From contig NZ_CP027712.1 in assembly GCF_003945765.1 (NCBI RefSeq), forward strand, positions 2,108,001 to 2,172,000: a stretch of DNA of 64,000 nucleotides, given 5' to 3'. The notes under the pieces are model-generated. The model was not told the origin of the DNA and searched no databases. It saw only the letters and a list, made by a program, of their open reading frames with translations. The DNA is from Pseudomonas chlororaphis subsp. chlororaphis. GTDB lineage: Bacteria > Pseudomonadota > Gammaproteobacteria > Pseudomonadales > Pseudomonadaceae. Shown in pieces: positions 29,785 to 38,574 of this stretch. The translations under genes were made by a program, and so were the position numbers. Positions within the stretch are counted from its first letter, which is position 1. Each line of letters begins with the position of its first letter.

Positions 29785-30789
29785 GTGCTGCCGAGTGCCT
29801 GTGTCTTGAACATCTCTCCTGCGTTGAAGCTGGTCCTGGCGACCGCCGCGGTCATTCTGTGTTGGGCCTACTCCCCGGTGGGTATCCACATTGGGCTGGA
29901 AGGCTACGAGCCTGGCCATCTGGCGTTACTGCGCTTTCTGATTGCCTCGCTGTTCATGGGGGCAATCGCCCTGGTGAAAAGAATCTCCCTACCGCACTGG
30001 CGCGATCTGCCCTGGTTGCTGGTGCTGGGCTTTTTCGCCATCGCCCTGCATCACGTCAGCCTCAACTATGGCCAGCAGGGTTTGAGCGCGGGGGCATCCA
30101 GTGTGCTGGCGCAGTCGGCACCGATCTTCAGCACCCTGATTGCGTTTTTCTGGTTGAGAGAGCCGGTCAGCGGCTGGCGCTGGGGGTGTGTTGGGCTGGG
30201 GTTGCTGGGGGCGGTCGTGGTGGTCTGGGGCGACCAGGGCGTGGCGTCGATCGAGCCCCGCGGATTGCTGGTGCTGCTGGCGGCCTTCTCCTGGGGGCTG
30301 TACTTCGTTTTGCAGCGGCGCTATTCGGGGCGTTACGACCCGCTGACCACCGTGTGCTACATGGTCTGGGCCGGCACCTTGCTGTTGAGCCTGTATTGGC
30401 CGGGGCTGGCGGTCGCGGTGGTCCAGGCGCCGTGGCGGGTGAACCTGGCGGTATTGCTGCTGGGGCTGTTTCCCAGTGCGTTGGCTTACCTGGCGTGGGC
30501 CTATGTGCTGGCGCGGGTCGAAGTCAGCCGCGCATCCATCGCCATGTACCTGATACCGCCGATCGCCATGCTGCTGGCGGCGCTGGTCCTGCATGAACGG
30601 GTGCATGGCGCGGTGATCGTGGGGGCGGCGATCGTCCTCGGCAGCGTAATGGCGATGCAGCTGGAGGGGCGCTGGGCGCGGCGCCGCTCCGTACTGCCGG
30701 GCACTATCGGCATGGCTCCTGTTCACTCCGGGGTGAGGCAAAACACCCTGAGCCGATGCTCGTCCGGGTCCAGGGCGACGAAGGTGTAG
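29785..30789 (+). CDS. EamA/DMT family transporter
   Basis: A membrane protein with ten hydrophobic segments in two EamA repeats (about 15-140 and 155-285), typical of drug/metabolite exporters such as amino-acid effluxers. The ten-helix part starts at NISPALKLVLATAAVILCWA. The start is uncertain: GTG at 29785 has GAAGG 8 bases upstream, a GTG at 29755 is longer, and a TTG at 29806 would begin right at the first helix. The C-terminus runs 67 bases into the convergent VOC gene. The divergent LysR gene probably regulates it. Confidence 0.85.
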   Translation: MLPSACVLNISPALKLVLATAAVILCWAYSPVGIHIGLEGYEPGHLALLRFLIASLFMGAIALVKRISLPHWRDLPWLLVLGFFAIALHHVSLNYGQQGLSAGASSVLAQSAPIFSTLIAFFWLREPVSGWRWGCVGLGLLGAVVVVWGDQGVASIEPRGLLVLLAAFSWGLYFVLQRRYSGRYDPLTTVCYMVWAGTLLLSLYWPGLAVAVVQAPWRVNLAVLLLGLFPSALAYLAWAYVLARVEVSRASIAMYLIPPIAMLLAALVLHERVHGAVIVGAAIVLGSVMAMQLEGRWARRRSVLPGTIGMAPVHSGVRQNTLSRCSSGSRATKV

Positions 30790-31097
30790 CCGAAGTCCAG
30801 GGTGGTCGGGGCCTGGGCAATGTTCACGCCGGATTCGGCCCATTGGCCGTGCAGCAGGTCGACGGTCTGCTTATCGGCCACGGCCAGGGCCAGTTCGCCG
30901 CCACCACCGGTGACTTGGGTGGCTGGCTCGACATCCTGTCTGGACCAGAGGCCGAGCTTAAGCCCCGAATCAAGAATGAACAGGGCAAAGGTCGGCGACA
31001 GCTCGACCGGTGGCCTGTCCAGCAGGCGGCTGTAAAAGTTGGCGCTGGTGGCGGGGCTGTCGACGTAAAGCAGAAGGTAAGTGCCGGTAGCGATCAT
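30723..31097 (-). CDS. VOC (glyoxalase/bleomycin-resistance fold) family protein
   Basis: 124 residues with the two beta-alpha-beta-beta-beta repeats of the VOC fold: LLYVDSPATSANFYSRLL at the N-terminus and TFVALDPDEHRLRVFCL at the C-terminus. VOC members are metal-dependent lyases, dioxygenases or binding proteins; here some usual metal ligands are not obvious, so activity is unknown. The start at 31097 follows AGGAG; ten upstream codons are rejected. The 3' end overlaps the EamA gene tail by 67 bases. Confidence 0.82.
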   Translation of the reverse strand: MIATGTYLLLYVDSPATSANFYSRLLDRPPVELSPTFALFILDSGLKLGLWSRQDVEPATQVTGGGGELALAVADKQTVDLLHGQWAESGVNIAQAPTTLDFGYTFVALDPDEHRLRVFCLTPE

Positions 31098-31173
31098 CTG
31101 GACTCCTGGAGAGGTTGGGCTGCGCACGCCAGCTTAAGGGGCGCCGCTGTCAGTTCCTGTCAGGAGTCATCTG

Positions 31174-31224
31174 GGGGAAATAAAGAGGAGGCAGGCTATC
31201 GGCTTCGATAGATCTGCCTCCTCT
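31174..31224 (-). terminator. terminator of the XRE regulator gene
   Basis: AGAGGAGGCAG (31184-31194) pairs with CTGCCTCCTCT (31214-31224), with an inner CTATCG/CGATAG extension. On the minus strand the stem is followed by TTTATTT. It begins 16 bases after the stop of the XRE gene. Confidence 0.8.
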
Positions 31225-31239
31225 GCGTGTTGCTCGGCT

Positions 31240-31554
31240 CTAAGGCTTGGACAAGGCCAGGTCTACCGCTGCTATCAGCTTTCCCAGGTCCTTCGGGGTG
31301 GCTTTGTGAATGACACCGAACAGATACGCCCGCTGTTCGTCTTCGTCGCCCAGATCTGCGAAAAAGGCTTTCAGCTTCACCCCGAGTACATCGGCCAGCA
31401 GGAACAGGGCTTCCACACTGGGGGTGTAGGTGCCGGTTTCGAAGCGGCTGATGGTTTTAGGGTCAAAACCGGTTTTTTCGCCTAGTTCAGCCTGAGTAAG
31501 CCCCGCTACCTTGCGGTAACGCCTGATGGCTGGACCCAAACTTGAAATTTGCAT
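31240..31554 (-). CDS. helix-turn-helix XRE family regulator
   Basis: 104 residues. The N-terminal Cro/C1-type helix-turn-helix (about 6-62) reads RYRKVAGLTQAELGEKTGFD followed by KTISRFETGTYTPSVEALF. A short helical tail (about 63-104) has no recognisable ligand domain. There is no partner gene to suggest a toxin-antitoxin pair. It has its own terminator, and its promoter should lie in the AT-rich region above 31554. Confidence 0.85.
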   Translation of the reverse strand: MQISSLGPAIRRYRKVAGLTQAELGEKTGFDPKTISRFETGTYTPSVEALFLLADVLGVKLKAFFADLGDEDEQRAYLFGVIHKATPKDLGKLIAAVDLALSKP

Positions 31555-31989
31555 CGCTCAATTCCCATTTAGAATCAAGAACTTAACGATAAATCTTTGC
31601 ATTAGGCAACGCCATGATTCATCACCTTGCCTTGCAAAATGTGATGCAATTCGTAGAATCGACGCTTCGGACAGGCATTTGGTGATCTAGTTTCAGAAGA
31701 TGAACTGATGAAACAAGAACTCATTGCATTTTCCTTGTTCACCAGAATCGAGGGTATGGCGCAGGCGCGAACGTCTCGCTGATGATTGCCAGTGTCCCAC
31801 CCGCCAAATTCGGCTGATCCCTGACTGATTTTAGTTGATCTTCGTCGATTCGAAGGTCAATGACGGTGCCGATCGCTGTACGGTTGCAATTGCGTCAGGT
31901 GGGGCGAGACGGTGCGCCATTTTCCTCGGTCGGCCTCTTGCCGGCTTGTCTGGGCTGGCATTGTCGAATGCTGTCTATGGAGTTTTAAC
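31555..31989. other. intergenic region, AT-rich
   Basis: 435 bases without a convincing gene, AT-richer than the genes around it. It must hold the XRE promoter (minus strand) and a promoter for the plus-strand ORF at 31990. GTCGATTCGAAGGTCAATGACGG-type short repeats near 31840 have no clear meaning. Nothing else is recognised. Confidence 0.5.
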
Positions 31990-32136
31990 GTGCGTCTGAA
32001 TGTGCCGGTCACCTCTGTTCAGCAGATACCTTCGGACCAGCAGCCTAAGCCTGCCTGGGTTTGCGAAGTGAGTGAGGATGAACGCCCAAACATCTCTTCC
32101 GGGCCTCGTGCCTTGGTCGAGCGGTTCAACCGCTAG
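31990..32136 (+). pseudogene. probable remnant of an aer-like chemoreceptor gene
   Basis: A 48-codon ORF (GTG start, GGAG ribosome site 9 bases upstream). Its first residues, RLNVPVTSVQQIPSDQQ, resemble the N-terminus of the aer product in this window ([17 protein letters not shown]). Its last residues, ALVERFNR, match the aer C-terminus SLVERFNR. Everything between (PAS, membrane and signalling domains) is missing, so it looks like an internal deletion that kept both ends in frame. A real small protein cannot be excluded. Confidence 0.5.
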
Positions 32137-32154
32137 CGACAGTGAGCCAGACTC

Positions 32155-33855
32155 ATGGATGAGAAATACCGCAGGGCCGTGGACGCAGCCGCCATTTTTT
32201 CCGAGACCGACCTGACCGGCCGGATCACTTACGTCAACGACCAGTTCTGTTCGATTTCCGGCTACAGCCGTGAAGAGCTGCTGGGCGCCAATCACCGGAT
32301 CCTCGGCTCCGGCCTGCACCCTCCCGAATTTTTCAGCAGCATGTGGCGCACCATTGCCCTGGGCCAGGTCTGGAAGGGCGAGATCTGCAACCGGGCCAAG
32401 GATGGGACCTTGTATTGGGTCGACAGCACTGTCGTGCCCTTGCTCGATGAGGCCACTGGTCGGGTCCAGCGTTATGTGGCGATCCGTTTCGATATCAGCG
32501 AAAAACGGCGCTTGTTGCACTCGCTGCAATGGCGGGTCGGGCACGATGTGCTGACCGGTTTGCCCAACCGTTCCTTTCTATCCGACCTGCTCAACCAGGC
32601 GCTGGACTACTCGCGTAAGGAGAACATTGCGCTGGCGGTGTGCATGCTCGATCTCGACGGCTTCAAGGCGGTCAACGATGGCTACGGGCATGCCAGTGGC
32701 GATCTGTTATTGGTGGAGGTAGCGGCACGCCTGCGCTCGATCATTCGCGGCGAAGATGTGGTGGCGCGGCTGGCCGGGGACGAGTTCGTGCTGATCCTGC
32801 GTCATGTGCGTGACATTCGCGAGTTGCGGGCGGCGCTGCACCGGGTGCTGGGGGTGATCGCCACGCCTTATCTGATCCAGGACAAGGAGATCAATGTCTG
32901 CGCCAGCATCGGCGTCACGCTGTTTCCCGCCGATAACGATGATGCCGACACCTTGCTGCGGCATGCCGACCAGGCGATGTACGTGGCCAAGCAGAGCGGG
33001 CGCAATCGCTTCCACTTGTTCGATGTGTCGCGGGACCGCGAGGTCAAGGCCACCCACCAGACAGTGGAGCGAGTCCGGCAGGCGCTGGCGGCCGGCGAGC
33101 TGTGCCTGCACTTTCAGCCCAAGGTCAACATGCGCAGCGGCGAGGTGGTGGGTTTCGAGGCGTTGCTGCGTTGGCAGCATCCGCAGCGGGGCATGGTTGC
33201 GCCTCGGGAGTTCCTGCCGCTGGTGGAGGAGACCGACCTGATCGTCGATATCGGCGAGTGGGTGATGGAGCAGGTCATGGCCCAGTTGCGGCAATGGCAG
33301 TTGGCCGGACAGCGTTGGCCGATCAGTGTCAATATCGCCGCGCGGCATTTCCAGCGGGGGGATTTCGTCGACCGGCTCAAGGCGGTGCTCGAGCGCCATC
33401 CGCAGATTGCCCCGCAGTTGCTGGACCTGGAAATCGTCGAGGCGGTGGCGGTGGAGAATCTCCAGCACGTCAGCGCTTGCCTCGAGGCCTGCCAGGCGCT
33501 GGGCGTGCAATTCTCCCTGGGGGATTTCGGCACCGGGCATTCGTCGCTGAGCTACCTCAAGCGCTTGCGCACCCAGACCATCAAGATCGACCGCATGTTC
33601 GTGCGCGACATGCTGCACGACAAGGGCGATCTGGCGCTGACCCAGGCCCTGATCGGCCTGGCCCGGGCGTTTGACCGGCAGGTAGTGGCCGAAGGCCTGG
33701 AAACCATGGAGCACGGCGAGTTGCTGATGTCGCTGGGCTGCGACGTGGCGCAAGGTTATTTCATCGCCCCGCCCATGCCGGCCAGCGAGGTGCCGGGCTG
33801 GGTGGCGACCTTCCTGCCGCCGCTGGAGTGGTGTCCGCAGGACGAAGCCGGCTGA
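32155..33855 (+). CDS. PAS-GGDEF-EAL dual-domain c-di-GMP protein
   Basis: A 566-residue cytoplasmic protein with no membrane segments. Order: PAS (about 5-115, FSETDLTGRITYVNDQFCSIS, cited in part), GGDEF (about 125-290) and EAL (about 305-550). The GGDEF loop is AGDEF with an RxxD inhibitory site (RGED) five residues before. The EAL domain keeps EALLRW, the Asn in NIAARHF, KIDRMFV and VAEGLET, but the DDFGTG metal motif reads GDFGTG, losing the first Asp. The phosphodiesterase may therefore be weak or dead. It follows the aer-like remnant by 18 bases and has only a poor ribosome site. Confidence 0.93.
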   Translation: MDEKYRRAVDAAAIFSETDLTGRITYVNDQFCSISGYSREELLGANHRILGSGLHPPEFFSSMWRTIALGQVWKGEICNRAKDGTLYWVDSTVVPLLDEATGRVQRYVAIRFDISEKRRLLHSLQWRVGHDVLTGLPNRSFLSDLLNQALDYSRKENIALAVCMLDLDGFKAVNDGYGHASGDLLLVEVAARLRSIIRGEDVVARLAGDEFVLILRHVRDIRELRAALHRVLGVIATPYLIQDKEINVCASIGVTLFPADNDDADTLLRHADQAMYVAKQSGRNRFHLFDVSRDREVKATHQTVERVRQALAAGELCLHFQPKVNMRSGEVVGFEALLRWQHPQRGMVAPREFLPLVEETDLIVDIGEWVMEQVMAQLRQWQLAGQRWPISVNIAARHFQRGDFVDRLKAVLERHPQIAPQLLDLEIVEAVAVENLQHVSACLEACQALGVQFSLGDFGTGHSSLSYLKRLRTQTIKIDRMFVRDMLHDKGDLALTQALIGLARAFDRQVVAEGLETMEHGELLMSLGCDVAQGYFIAPPMPASEVPGWVATFLPPLEWCPQDEAG

Positions 33856-33858
33856 CAG

Positions 33859-34632
33859 CTACGGCGCCCCATAGCTTTGCGGGACGCTCTCGGTCGGCCT
33901 GCGGCCGGTGTACAGGCCGATGATGTCGTCGATTTCTCCTGACATCTTCATGCGCAACAAGGTGCGTAGCACTCGTTGCACCGGTAGCGCCGGATCGTTG
34001 CGGATGACGCAGCCGACCGCTTGTTCCTGGAGGATGGCCACGCCGTGCAACTGCTGGTCGGGTGGCAGGGTCTGATTGAACCAGTCCAGCGTCCATTGGT
34101 TGCTCACCGCGTAGCGGTAGCGGCCGGCCCAGAGTTTTTGCAGCACCTGTTCCTGGTTGCGCGCGTCGTCGCGGATCAACTGGCGGCTGTCGAACAAGGG
34201 TTGCAGGGAAGGGTAGGTGTAGCTGAGGACGGTGCCGATGGGCTGCGCCGGCAGGTCCCTGGGAATGACCGGGAGCGGGGGCTGCTCGCGGCTGATCAGC
34301 AGGTCGCGCTGGACGAACAGCGGGATGCTCCAGATGTAATCGCCGGACGGGTTGGACAGCCAGGACTGGGCGGCATAGCAGCGGATATCGATTTCCCCAT
34401 GATCCATGGCTGCTTGTACGCGGGCCCGGGCCAGAACATGGAATTCGGCCGGGTTGCCAACCTGGGTGGCGAGGCTGGCCATCAGGTCGTGGAGAATGCC
34501 CTGGGTGGGCCGGCCACGTTCGATCTGTACCACGGGCATGGCCCAGCTGTCGGGGATCGAGAAGCGCAGGGCCGGTTCTGCGGCAAAACCATTCATGGCA
34601 ACCAGCAGAAAGGCGCCCAAGGCTAAACGCAT
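33859..34632 (-). CDS. periplasmic amino-acid-binding-like (SBP family 3) protein
   Basis: About 257 residues, starting MRLALGAFLLVAMNGFAAEPA, a typical signal peptide; 27 upstream in-frame codons are rejected. The mature part has a SBP_bac_3-type layout (LRFSIPDSWAMPVVQIERGR, cited in part; FVQRDLLISREQ; GTVLSYTYPSL). There is no permease or ATPase nearby, and such orphan proteins often act as stand-alone sensors or are of unknown function. Its 3' end is 3 bases from the end of the convergent GGDEF-EAL gene. Confidence 0.75.
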   Translation of the reverse strand: MRLALGAFLLVAMNGFAAEPALRFSIPDSWAMPVVQIERGRPTQGILHDLMASLATQVGNPAEFHVLARARVQAAMDHGEIDIRCYAAQSWLSNPSGDYIWSIPLFVQRDLLISREQPPLPVIPRDLPAQPIGTVLSYTYPSLQPLFDSRQLIRDDARNQEQVLQKLWAGRYRYAVSNQWTLDWFNQTLPPDQQLHGVAILQEQAVGCVIRNDPALPVQRVLRTLLRMKMSGEIDDIIGLYTGRRPTESVPQSYGAP

Positions 34633-34771
34633 AGAGTCTCCACGCAGGAAAAGGTCACTGACGAGCCCGACAAAGAGCAGCTTAGCCAGATTAGACGAGC
34701 GCACCGGATGCAATTTCGCCCTTGCTCCGCTAGCATTACGGGCTTCCGCTTCCCAGTTGCGACGGTTTTCG

Positions 34772-36892
34772 ATGAGTTATCAGGTTCTTGCACGTAAATG
34801 GCGTCCGCGCTCGTTCCGCGAAATGGTCGGCCAGACCCATGTGCTCAAGGCTCTGATCAATGCCTTGGACAGCCAGCGGCTGCACCATGCCTATCTGTTT
34901 ACCGGCACCCGCGGGGTGGGCAAGACCACCATCGCGCGGATCATTGCCAAATGCCTGAACTGTGAAACAGGCATTACTTCCACGCCCTGCGGCACCTGTT
35001 CGGTATGCCGCGAGATCGACGAAGGGCGTTTCGTCGACCTGATCGAGATCGACGCCGCGAGCCGGACCAAGGTCGAGGACACGCGCGAGCTGCTGGACAA
35101 CGTGCAATATGCCCCGAGCCGCGGGCGCTTCAAGGTCTACCTGATCGACGAAGTGCACATGCTGTCCAGCCACTCGTTCAACGCCTTGTTGAAGACCCTG
35201 GAAGAGCCGCCGCCCTACGTCAAATTCATTCTGGCGACCACCGACCCGCAGAAACTTCCGGCAACGATTCTTTCGCGCTGCCTGCAGTTCTCCCTGAAGA
35301 ACATGACCCCGGAGCGAGTGGTCGAGCACCTGACTCACGTGCTGGGCGTCGAGAACGTGCCGTTCGAAGACGACGCGCTGTGGCTGTTGGGCCGCGCCGC
35401 CGACGGTTCGATGCGCGATGCCATGAGCCTCACCGACCAGGCCATCGCCTTCGGCGAAGGCAAGGTCATGGCCGCCGATGTGCGGGCGATGCTCGGCACC
35501 CTCGATCACGGTCAGGTCTACGATGTCCTGCATGCGCTGATCGACGGCGATGCCAAGGCCTTGCTGGAGGCCGTGCGCCACCTGGCTGAACAGGGCCCGG
35601 ACTGGAACGGCGTGCTGTCGGAGATTCTCAATGTCCTGCACCGTGTGGCCATTGCCCAGGCCTTGCCGGACGGTGTCGACAACGGTCATGGCGACCGCGA
35701 TCGGGTGCTGGCTTTGGCCCAGGCGTTGCCGGCCGAAGATGTGCAGTTCTATTACCAGATGGGCCTGATCGGCCGGCGCGACTTGCCGCTGGCGCCGGAC
35801 CCGCGCGGTGGTTTCGAGATGGTCCTGCTGCGGATGCTGGCCTTCCGGCCAGCGGACTCGGCAGACGCGCCGAGACAGCCGCTAAAGCCAGTGGGGATCA
35901 GCCAGGCCACAGTTGATTCCGCCCAATCCGTGGCTGGCGCAGCCGTTGCTGCGCCGGTAGTTGCCGCCGCCGCGCCGGTTGTGGCGCCGGTGGTCGAGGC
36001 CACTCCCGTGGCCGTACCTGCCACAGCCCCGGTCGCAACGCCTGCACCTGTTTCTGCGGCGCCGGTGGCGCCTGCACCGCAACCTGTGGTCGAGACGCCG
36101 CCAGAGGCAGCGCCTGTCGTCGCCGAAGAGGTGGTCGACCTGCCGTGGAACGACCCGGTCGAACCGGTCGTCGCGCAGCAACCGGCCGTCGAGCCCGTGC
36201 TGGAGACCGCCGCGCAGCAGCCTGAGCTGACTCCGATGCCGACCCCGACCCCGGACAGCGTGGTGCCGGATGCGCCGGAATGGGTCAGCGCCCCGGTGCC
36301 GGAGCCCAGCGTTGCCGAGGTCGATGCCGCGACACCGGGGATAGACCTGGACGACGAGCCGCCGCTGGACGAAGACTACATCGAGCCGGACATGGATTCG
36401 GCCTACAGCTACCTGGACGAACTGGCCAGCGAGCACGCCGCCGATCCCGAGCCGGAACCCGAGCCGTTGCCAGCCGCCCAGCCGGCCACCGGCCTGGCGC
36501 TGGAGTGGCTGGAGCTGTTCCCGAAGCTGCCGATTTCCGGGATGACGGCGAGCATTGCCGCCAACTGCACCTTGATCGCCGCCGAGGGCGACAACTGGTT
36601 GCTGCACCTGGACCCGGCCCACAGCGCCCTGTTCAACGCCACCCAGCAGCGGCGCCTGAACGACGCCCTGAACCAGTACCACCAGCGCACGCTGACGGTG
36701 AGCATCGAGCTGATCAAGCCCGAGCAGGAGACCCCGGCCCAGGCCGCGTCGCGCCGCCGGGCCAATCGCCAGCGCGAGGCCGAGGAGTCGATCCACGGCG
36801 ATCCGTTCATCCAGCAGATGGTGCGGGAGTTCGGCGCGGTGGTCCGTCACGATACTATTGAACCTGTCGAGGCCCTGGTCAGCCAGGGTTAA
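34772..36892 (+). CDS. dnaX: DNA polymerase III subunits gamma/tau
   Basis: A 706-residue clamp-loader ATPase. It starts MSYQVLARKWRPRSFREMVG; in-frame codons up to 34406 are rejected because they lie antisense to the upstream gene. Walker A is GTRGVGKTT (about 45-53), the zinc cysteines are in CLNCETGITSTPCGTCSVC, and the sensor region is LIDEVHMLSSHSFNALLKTLEEPPP, cited in part. After the ATPase and collar (to about 365) comes a long Ala/Val/Pro-rich linker (about 380-560), then the tau C-terminal domains that bind DnaB and the polymerase. No A-rich slippery site for gamma was noticed. Confidence 0.97.
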   Translation: MSYQVLARKWRPRSFREMVGQTHVLKALINALDSQRLHHAYLFTGTRGVGKTTIARIIAKCLNCETGITSTPCGTCSVCREIDEGRFVDLIEIDAASRTKVEDTRELLDNVQYAPSRGRFKVYLIDEVHMLSSHSFNALLKTLEEPPPYVKFILATTDPQKLPATILSRCLQFSLKNMTPERVVEHLTHVLGVENVPFEDDALWLLGRAADGSMRDAMSLTDQAIAFGEGKVMAADVRAMLGTLDHGQVYDVLHALIDGDAKALLEAVRHLAEQGPDWNGVLSEILNVLHRVAIAQALPDGVDNGHGDRDRVLALAQALPAEDVQFYYQMGLIGRRDLPLAPDPRGGFEMVLLRMLAFRPADSADAPRQPLKPVGISQATVDSAQSVAGAAVAAPVVAAAAPVVAPVVEATPVAVPATAPVATPAPVSAAPVAPAPQPVVETPPEAAPVVAEEVVDLPWNDPVEPVVAQQPAVEPVLETAAQQPELTPMPTPTPDSVVPDAPEWVSAPVPEPSVAEVDAATPGIDLDDEPPLDEDYIEPDMDSAYSYLDELASEHAADPEPEPEPLPAAQPATGLALEWLELFPKLPISGMTASIAANCTLIAAEGDNWLLHLDPAHSALFNATQQRRLNDALNQYHQRTLTVSIELIKPEQETPAQAASRRRANRQREAEESIHGDPFIQQMVREFGAVVRHDTIEPVEALVSQG

Positions 36893-36902
36893 TAACTGAA
36901 GG

Positions 36903-36933
36903 GCGCCGGGCCTTGAGGCCGGGCGCTGTTTTT
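36903..36933 (+). terminator. terminator-like hairpin between dnaX and ybaB
   Basis: GCGCCGGGCC-TTGA-GGCCGGGCGC (one mismatch) followed by TGTTTTT, 10 bases after dnaX. It would cut or reduce read-through into ybaB only 26 bases downstream. Confidence 0.7.
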
Positions 36934-36958
36934 ATCCAAGTACTTTGAGGTGATTCCC

Positions 36959-37297
36959 ATGATGAAAGGTGGCATGGCCGGCCTGATGAAGCAGGCGCAG
37001 CAGATGCAGGAAAAGATGGCCAAGATGCAGGAAGAGCTGGCCAACGCCGAAGTCACCGGCAAGGCGGGTGGCGATATGGTCACCGTGGTCATGACCGGTC
37101 GTCACGATATCAAGCGCGTGAGCATCGACCCAAGCCTGCTGGAAGGCGTCAGCGAAGATGACCGCGAAGTGCTGGAAGATCTGTTCGCCGCCGCCGTCAA
37201 CGACGCCGTGCGCAAGATCGAAGCCAACAGCCAGGACAAGATGTCCGGCGTGACCGCTGGCATGCAACTGCCACCAGGTATGAAGCTGCCGTTCTGA
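36959..37297 (+). CDS. ybaB: YbaB/EbfC family nucleoid-associated protein
   Basis: 112 residues, starting [20 protein letters not shown], the conserved YbaB opening. These dimeric proteins bind DNA and help organise the nucleoid. The ATG at 36959 is preferred over the GTG at 36950 because GAGGTG is placed correctly for it. The dnaX-ybaB-recR order is conserved in bacteria, but here an MDR oxidoreductase gene separates ybaB from recR, as in some other pseudomonads. Confidence 0.94.
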   Translation: MMKGGMAGLMKQAQQMQEKMAKMQEELANAEVTGKAGGDMVTVVMTGRHDIKRVSIDPSLLEGVSEDDREVLEDLFAAAVNDAVRKIEANSQDKMSGVTAGMQLPPGMKLPF

Positions 37298-37326
37298 TTC
37301 GCACCCGCGCATCGGTTGGACTTGAA

Positions 37327-37358
37327 AATGCCAGGCATCGCGCCTGGCATTTTTGTTT
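37327..37358 (+). terminator. terminator of ybaB
   Basis: ATGCCAGGC (37328-37336) pairs with GCCTGGCAT (37342-37350), followed by TTTTGTTT. A strong rho-independent signal. Confidence 0.88.
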
Positions 37359-37364
37359 GTGGCG

Positions 37365-37384
37365 CCTGTAGCCGCTGCCGCAGG
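37365..37384. repeat. solo REP element, family A
   Basis: CCTGTAGCCGCTGCCGCAGG, one arm of the family A pairs, without its inverse partner. It directly follows the ybaB terminator. Confidence 0.6.
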
Positions 37385-37474
37385 TGAGGGTAGGAGAAAC
37401 ATCGAACGCCGATCGCAGTACGATGGTCTGCACTCTGTATGGCCCGATTCAATTCTCGATAAGGAGTTGCTCTG

Positions 37475-38509
37475 ATGTCGCAAGCATTGACCCTCAACCA
37501 GCGCATTGTTCTGGCCTCCCGGCCCCAGGGCGCGCCCGTGCCGGAAAACTTCCGCCTGGAGCGGGTGGCGCTGCCGGACCTGGCGGATGGCCAGGTGCTG
37601 CTCAAGACCCTTTACCTGTCGCTGGACCCTTATATGCGCGGACGCATGAGTGATGCGCCGTCCTACGCCGCCCCGGTGCAAATCAACGAAGTGATGACCG
37701 GCGGCGCGGTGAGCCGGGTCGAGCGCTCGCTGAATCCGAAATTCCAGGAGGGCGACCTGGTGGTGGGCGCCACCGGATGGCAGAGCCACAGCATTTGCGA
37801 CGGGCGTAACCTGATACCGATGCCGGCGGGTTTGCCCAGCCCTTCGATGGCCCTGGGCGTGCTGGGTATGCCGGGCATGACCGCCTACATGGGCCTGATG
37901 GACATCGGCCAGCCCAAGGCCGGGGAAACCCTGGTGGTGGCCGCGGCGTCGGGCGCCGTGGGCTCGGTGGTGGGGCAGGTGGCCAAGATCAAGGGGCTGC
38001 GGGCGGTCGGTGTGGCGGGCGGTGCCGACAAGTGCCGCTATGTGGTCGAGGAGCTGGGGTTCGATGCCTGTATCGACCACCACAGCCCGAATTTTGCCGA
38101 CCAGCTGGCGCAGGCCTGCTCCGAGGGCGTGGACATCTACTTTGAAAACGTCGGCGGCAAAGTGTTCGATGCGGTGCTGCCGTTGCTCAACCCCAAGGCG
38201 CGGATTCCGCTGTGCGGGCTGATCGCCCAGTACAACGCTCAGGAGTTGCCGCCAGGACCTGATCGCTTGCCACTGTTGCAGCGTCAGCTGTTGACCAAGC
38301 GCGTGCGCATCCAGGGGTTTATCGTGTTCGACGACTACGGCGATCGGCAGCCGGAGTTTGTCAGCGCCATGGCGCCCTGGGTGCTGCAGGGCAAGGTCAA
38401 GTTCAAGGAGGATGTGGTAGACGGCCTGGAGCACGCGCCGCAAGCCTTCATCGGGCTGCTGGAAGGGCGCAACTTCGGCAAGCTGGTGGTGCGGGTCGCC
38501 CCGGACTGA
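37475..38509 (+). CDS. NADP-dependent medium-chain oxidoreductase (CurA/PTGR-like)
   Basis: 344 residues of the zinc-free MDR superfamily, similar to curcumin/alkenal reductases that reduce activated double bonds with NADPH. It starts MSQALTLNQRIVLASRPQG, and has LSLDPYMRGRM (about 49-59), the Rossmann motif AASGAVGSVVGQVAK (about 152-166) and YFENVGGKVFDAVLPLLN. No structural zinc cysteines are present. The substrate is not predictable. The ribosome site AAGGAG lies about 9 bases upstream. It is preceded by a terminator, so it has its own promoter. Confidence 0.93.
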   Translation: MSQALTLNQRIVLASRPQGAPVPENFRLERVALPDLADGQVLLKTLYLSLDPYMRGRMSDAPSYAAPVQINEVMTGGAVSRVERSLNPKFQEGDLVVGATGWQSHSICDGRNLIPMPAGLPSPSMALGVLGMPGMTAYMGLMDIGQPKAGETLVVAAASGAVGSVVGQVAKIKGLRAVGVAGGADKCRYVVEELGFDACIDHHSPNFADQLAQACSEGVDIYFENVGGKVFDAVLPLLNPKARIPLCGLIAQYNAQELPPGPDRLPLLQRQLLTKRVRIQGFIVFDDYGDRQPEFVSAMAPWVLQGKVKFKEDVVDGLEHAPQAFIGLLEGRNFGKLVVRVAPD

Positions 38510-38574
38510 GCATTTGACGCTAATCGGAGGCGCGGGTATAAACCGCGTCTCGTCGTTTTGTCGGACCTTTACCC

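Noticed and set aside
31240..31554. XRE gene as the antitoxin of a toxin-antitoxin pair
   Set aside because: No small toxin-like ORF lies next to it on either strand; it has its own terminator and stands alone.
34772..36892. Programmed frameshift site for the gamma form of DnaX
   Set aside because: No A-rich slippery heptamer with a following stem was found by eye in the relevant region; the linker is very GC-rich.
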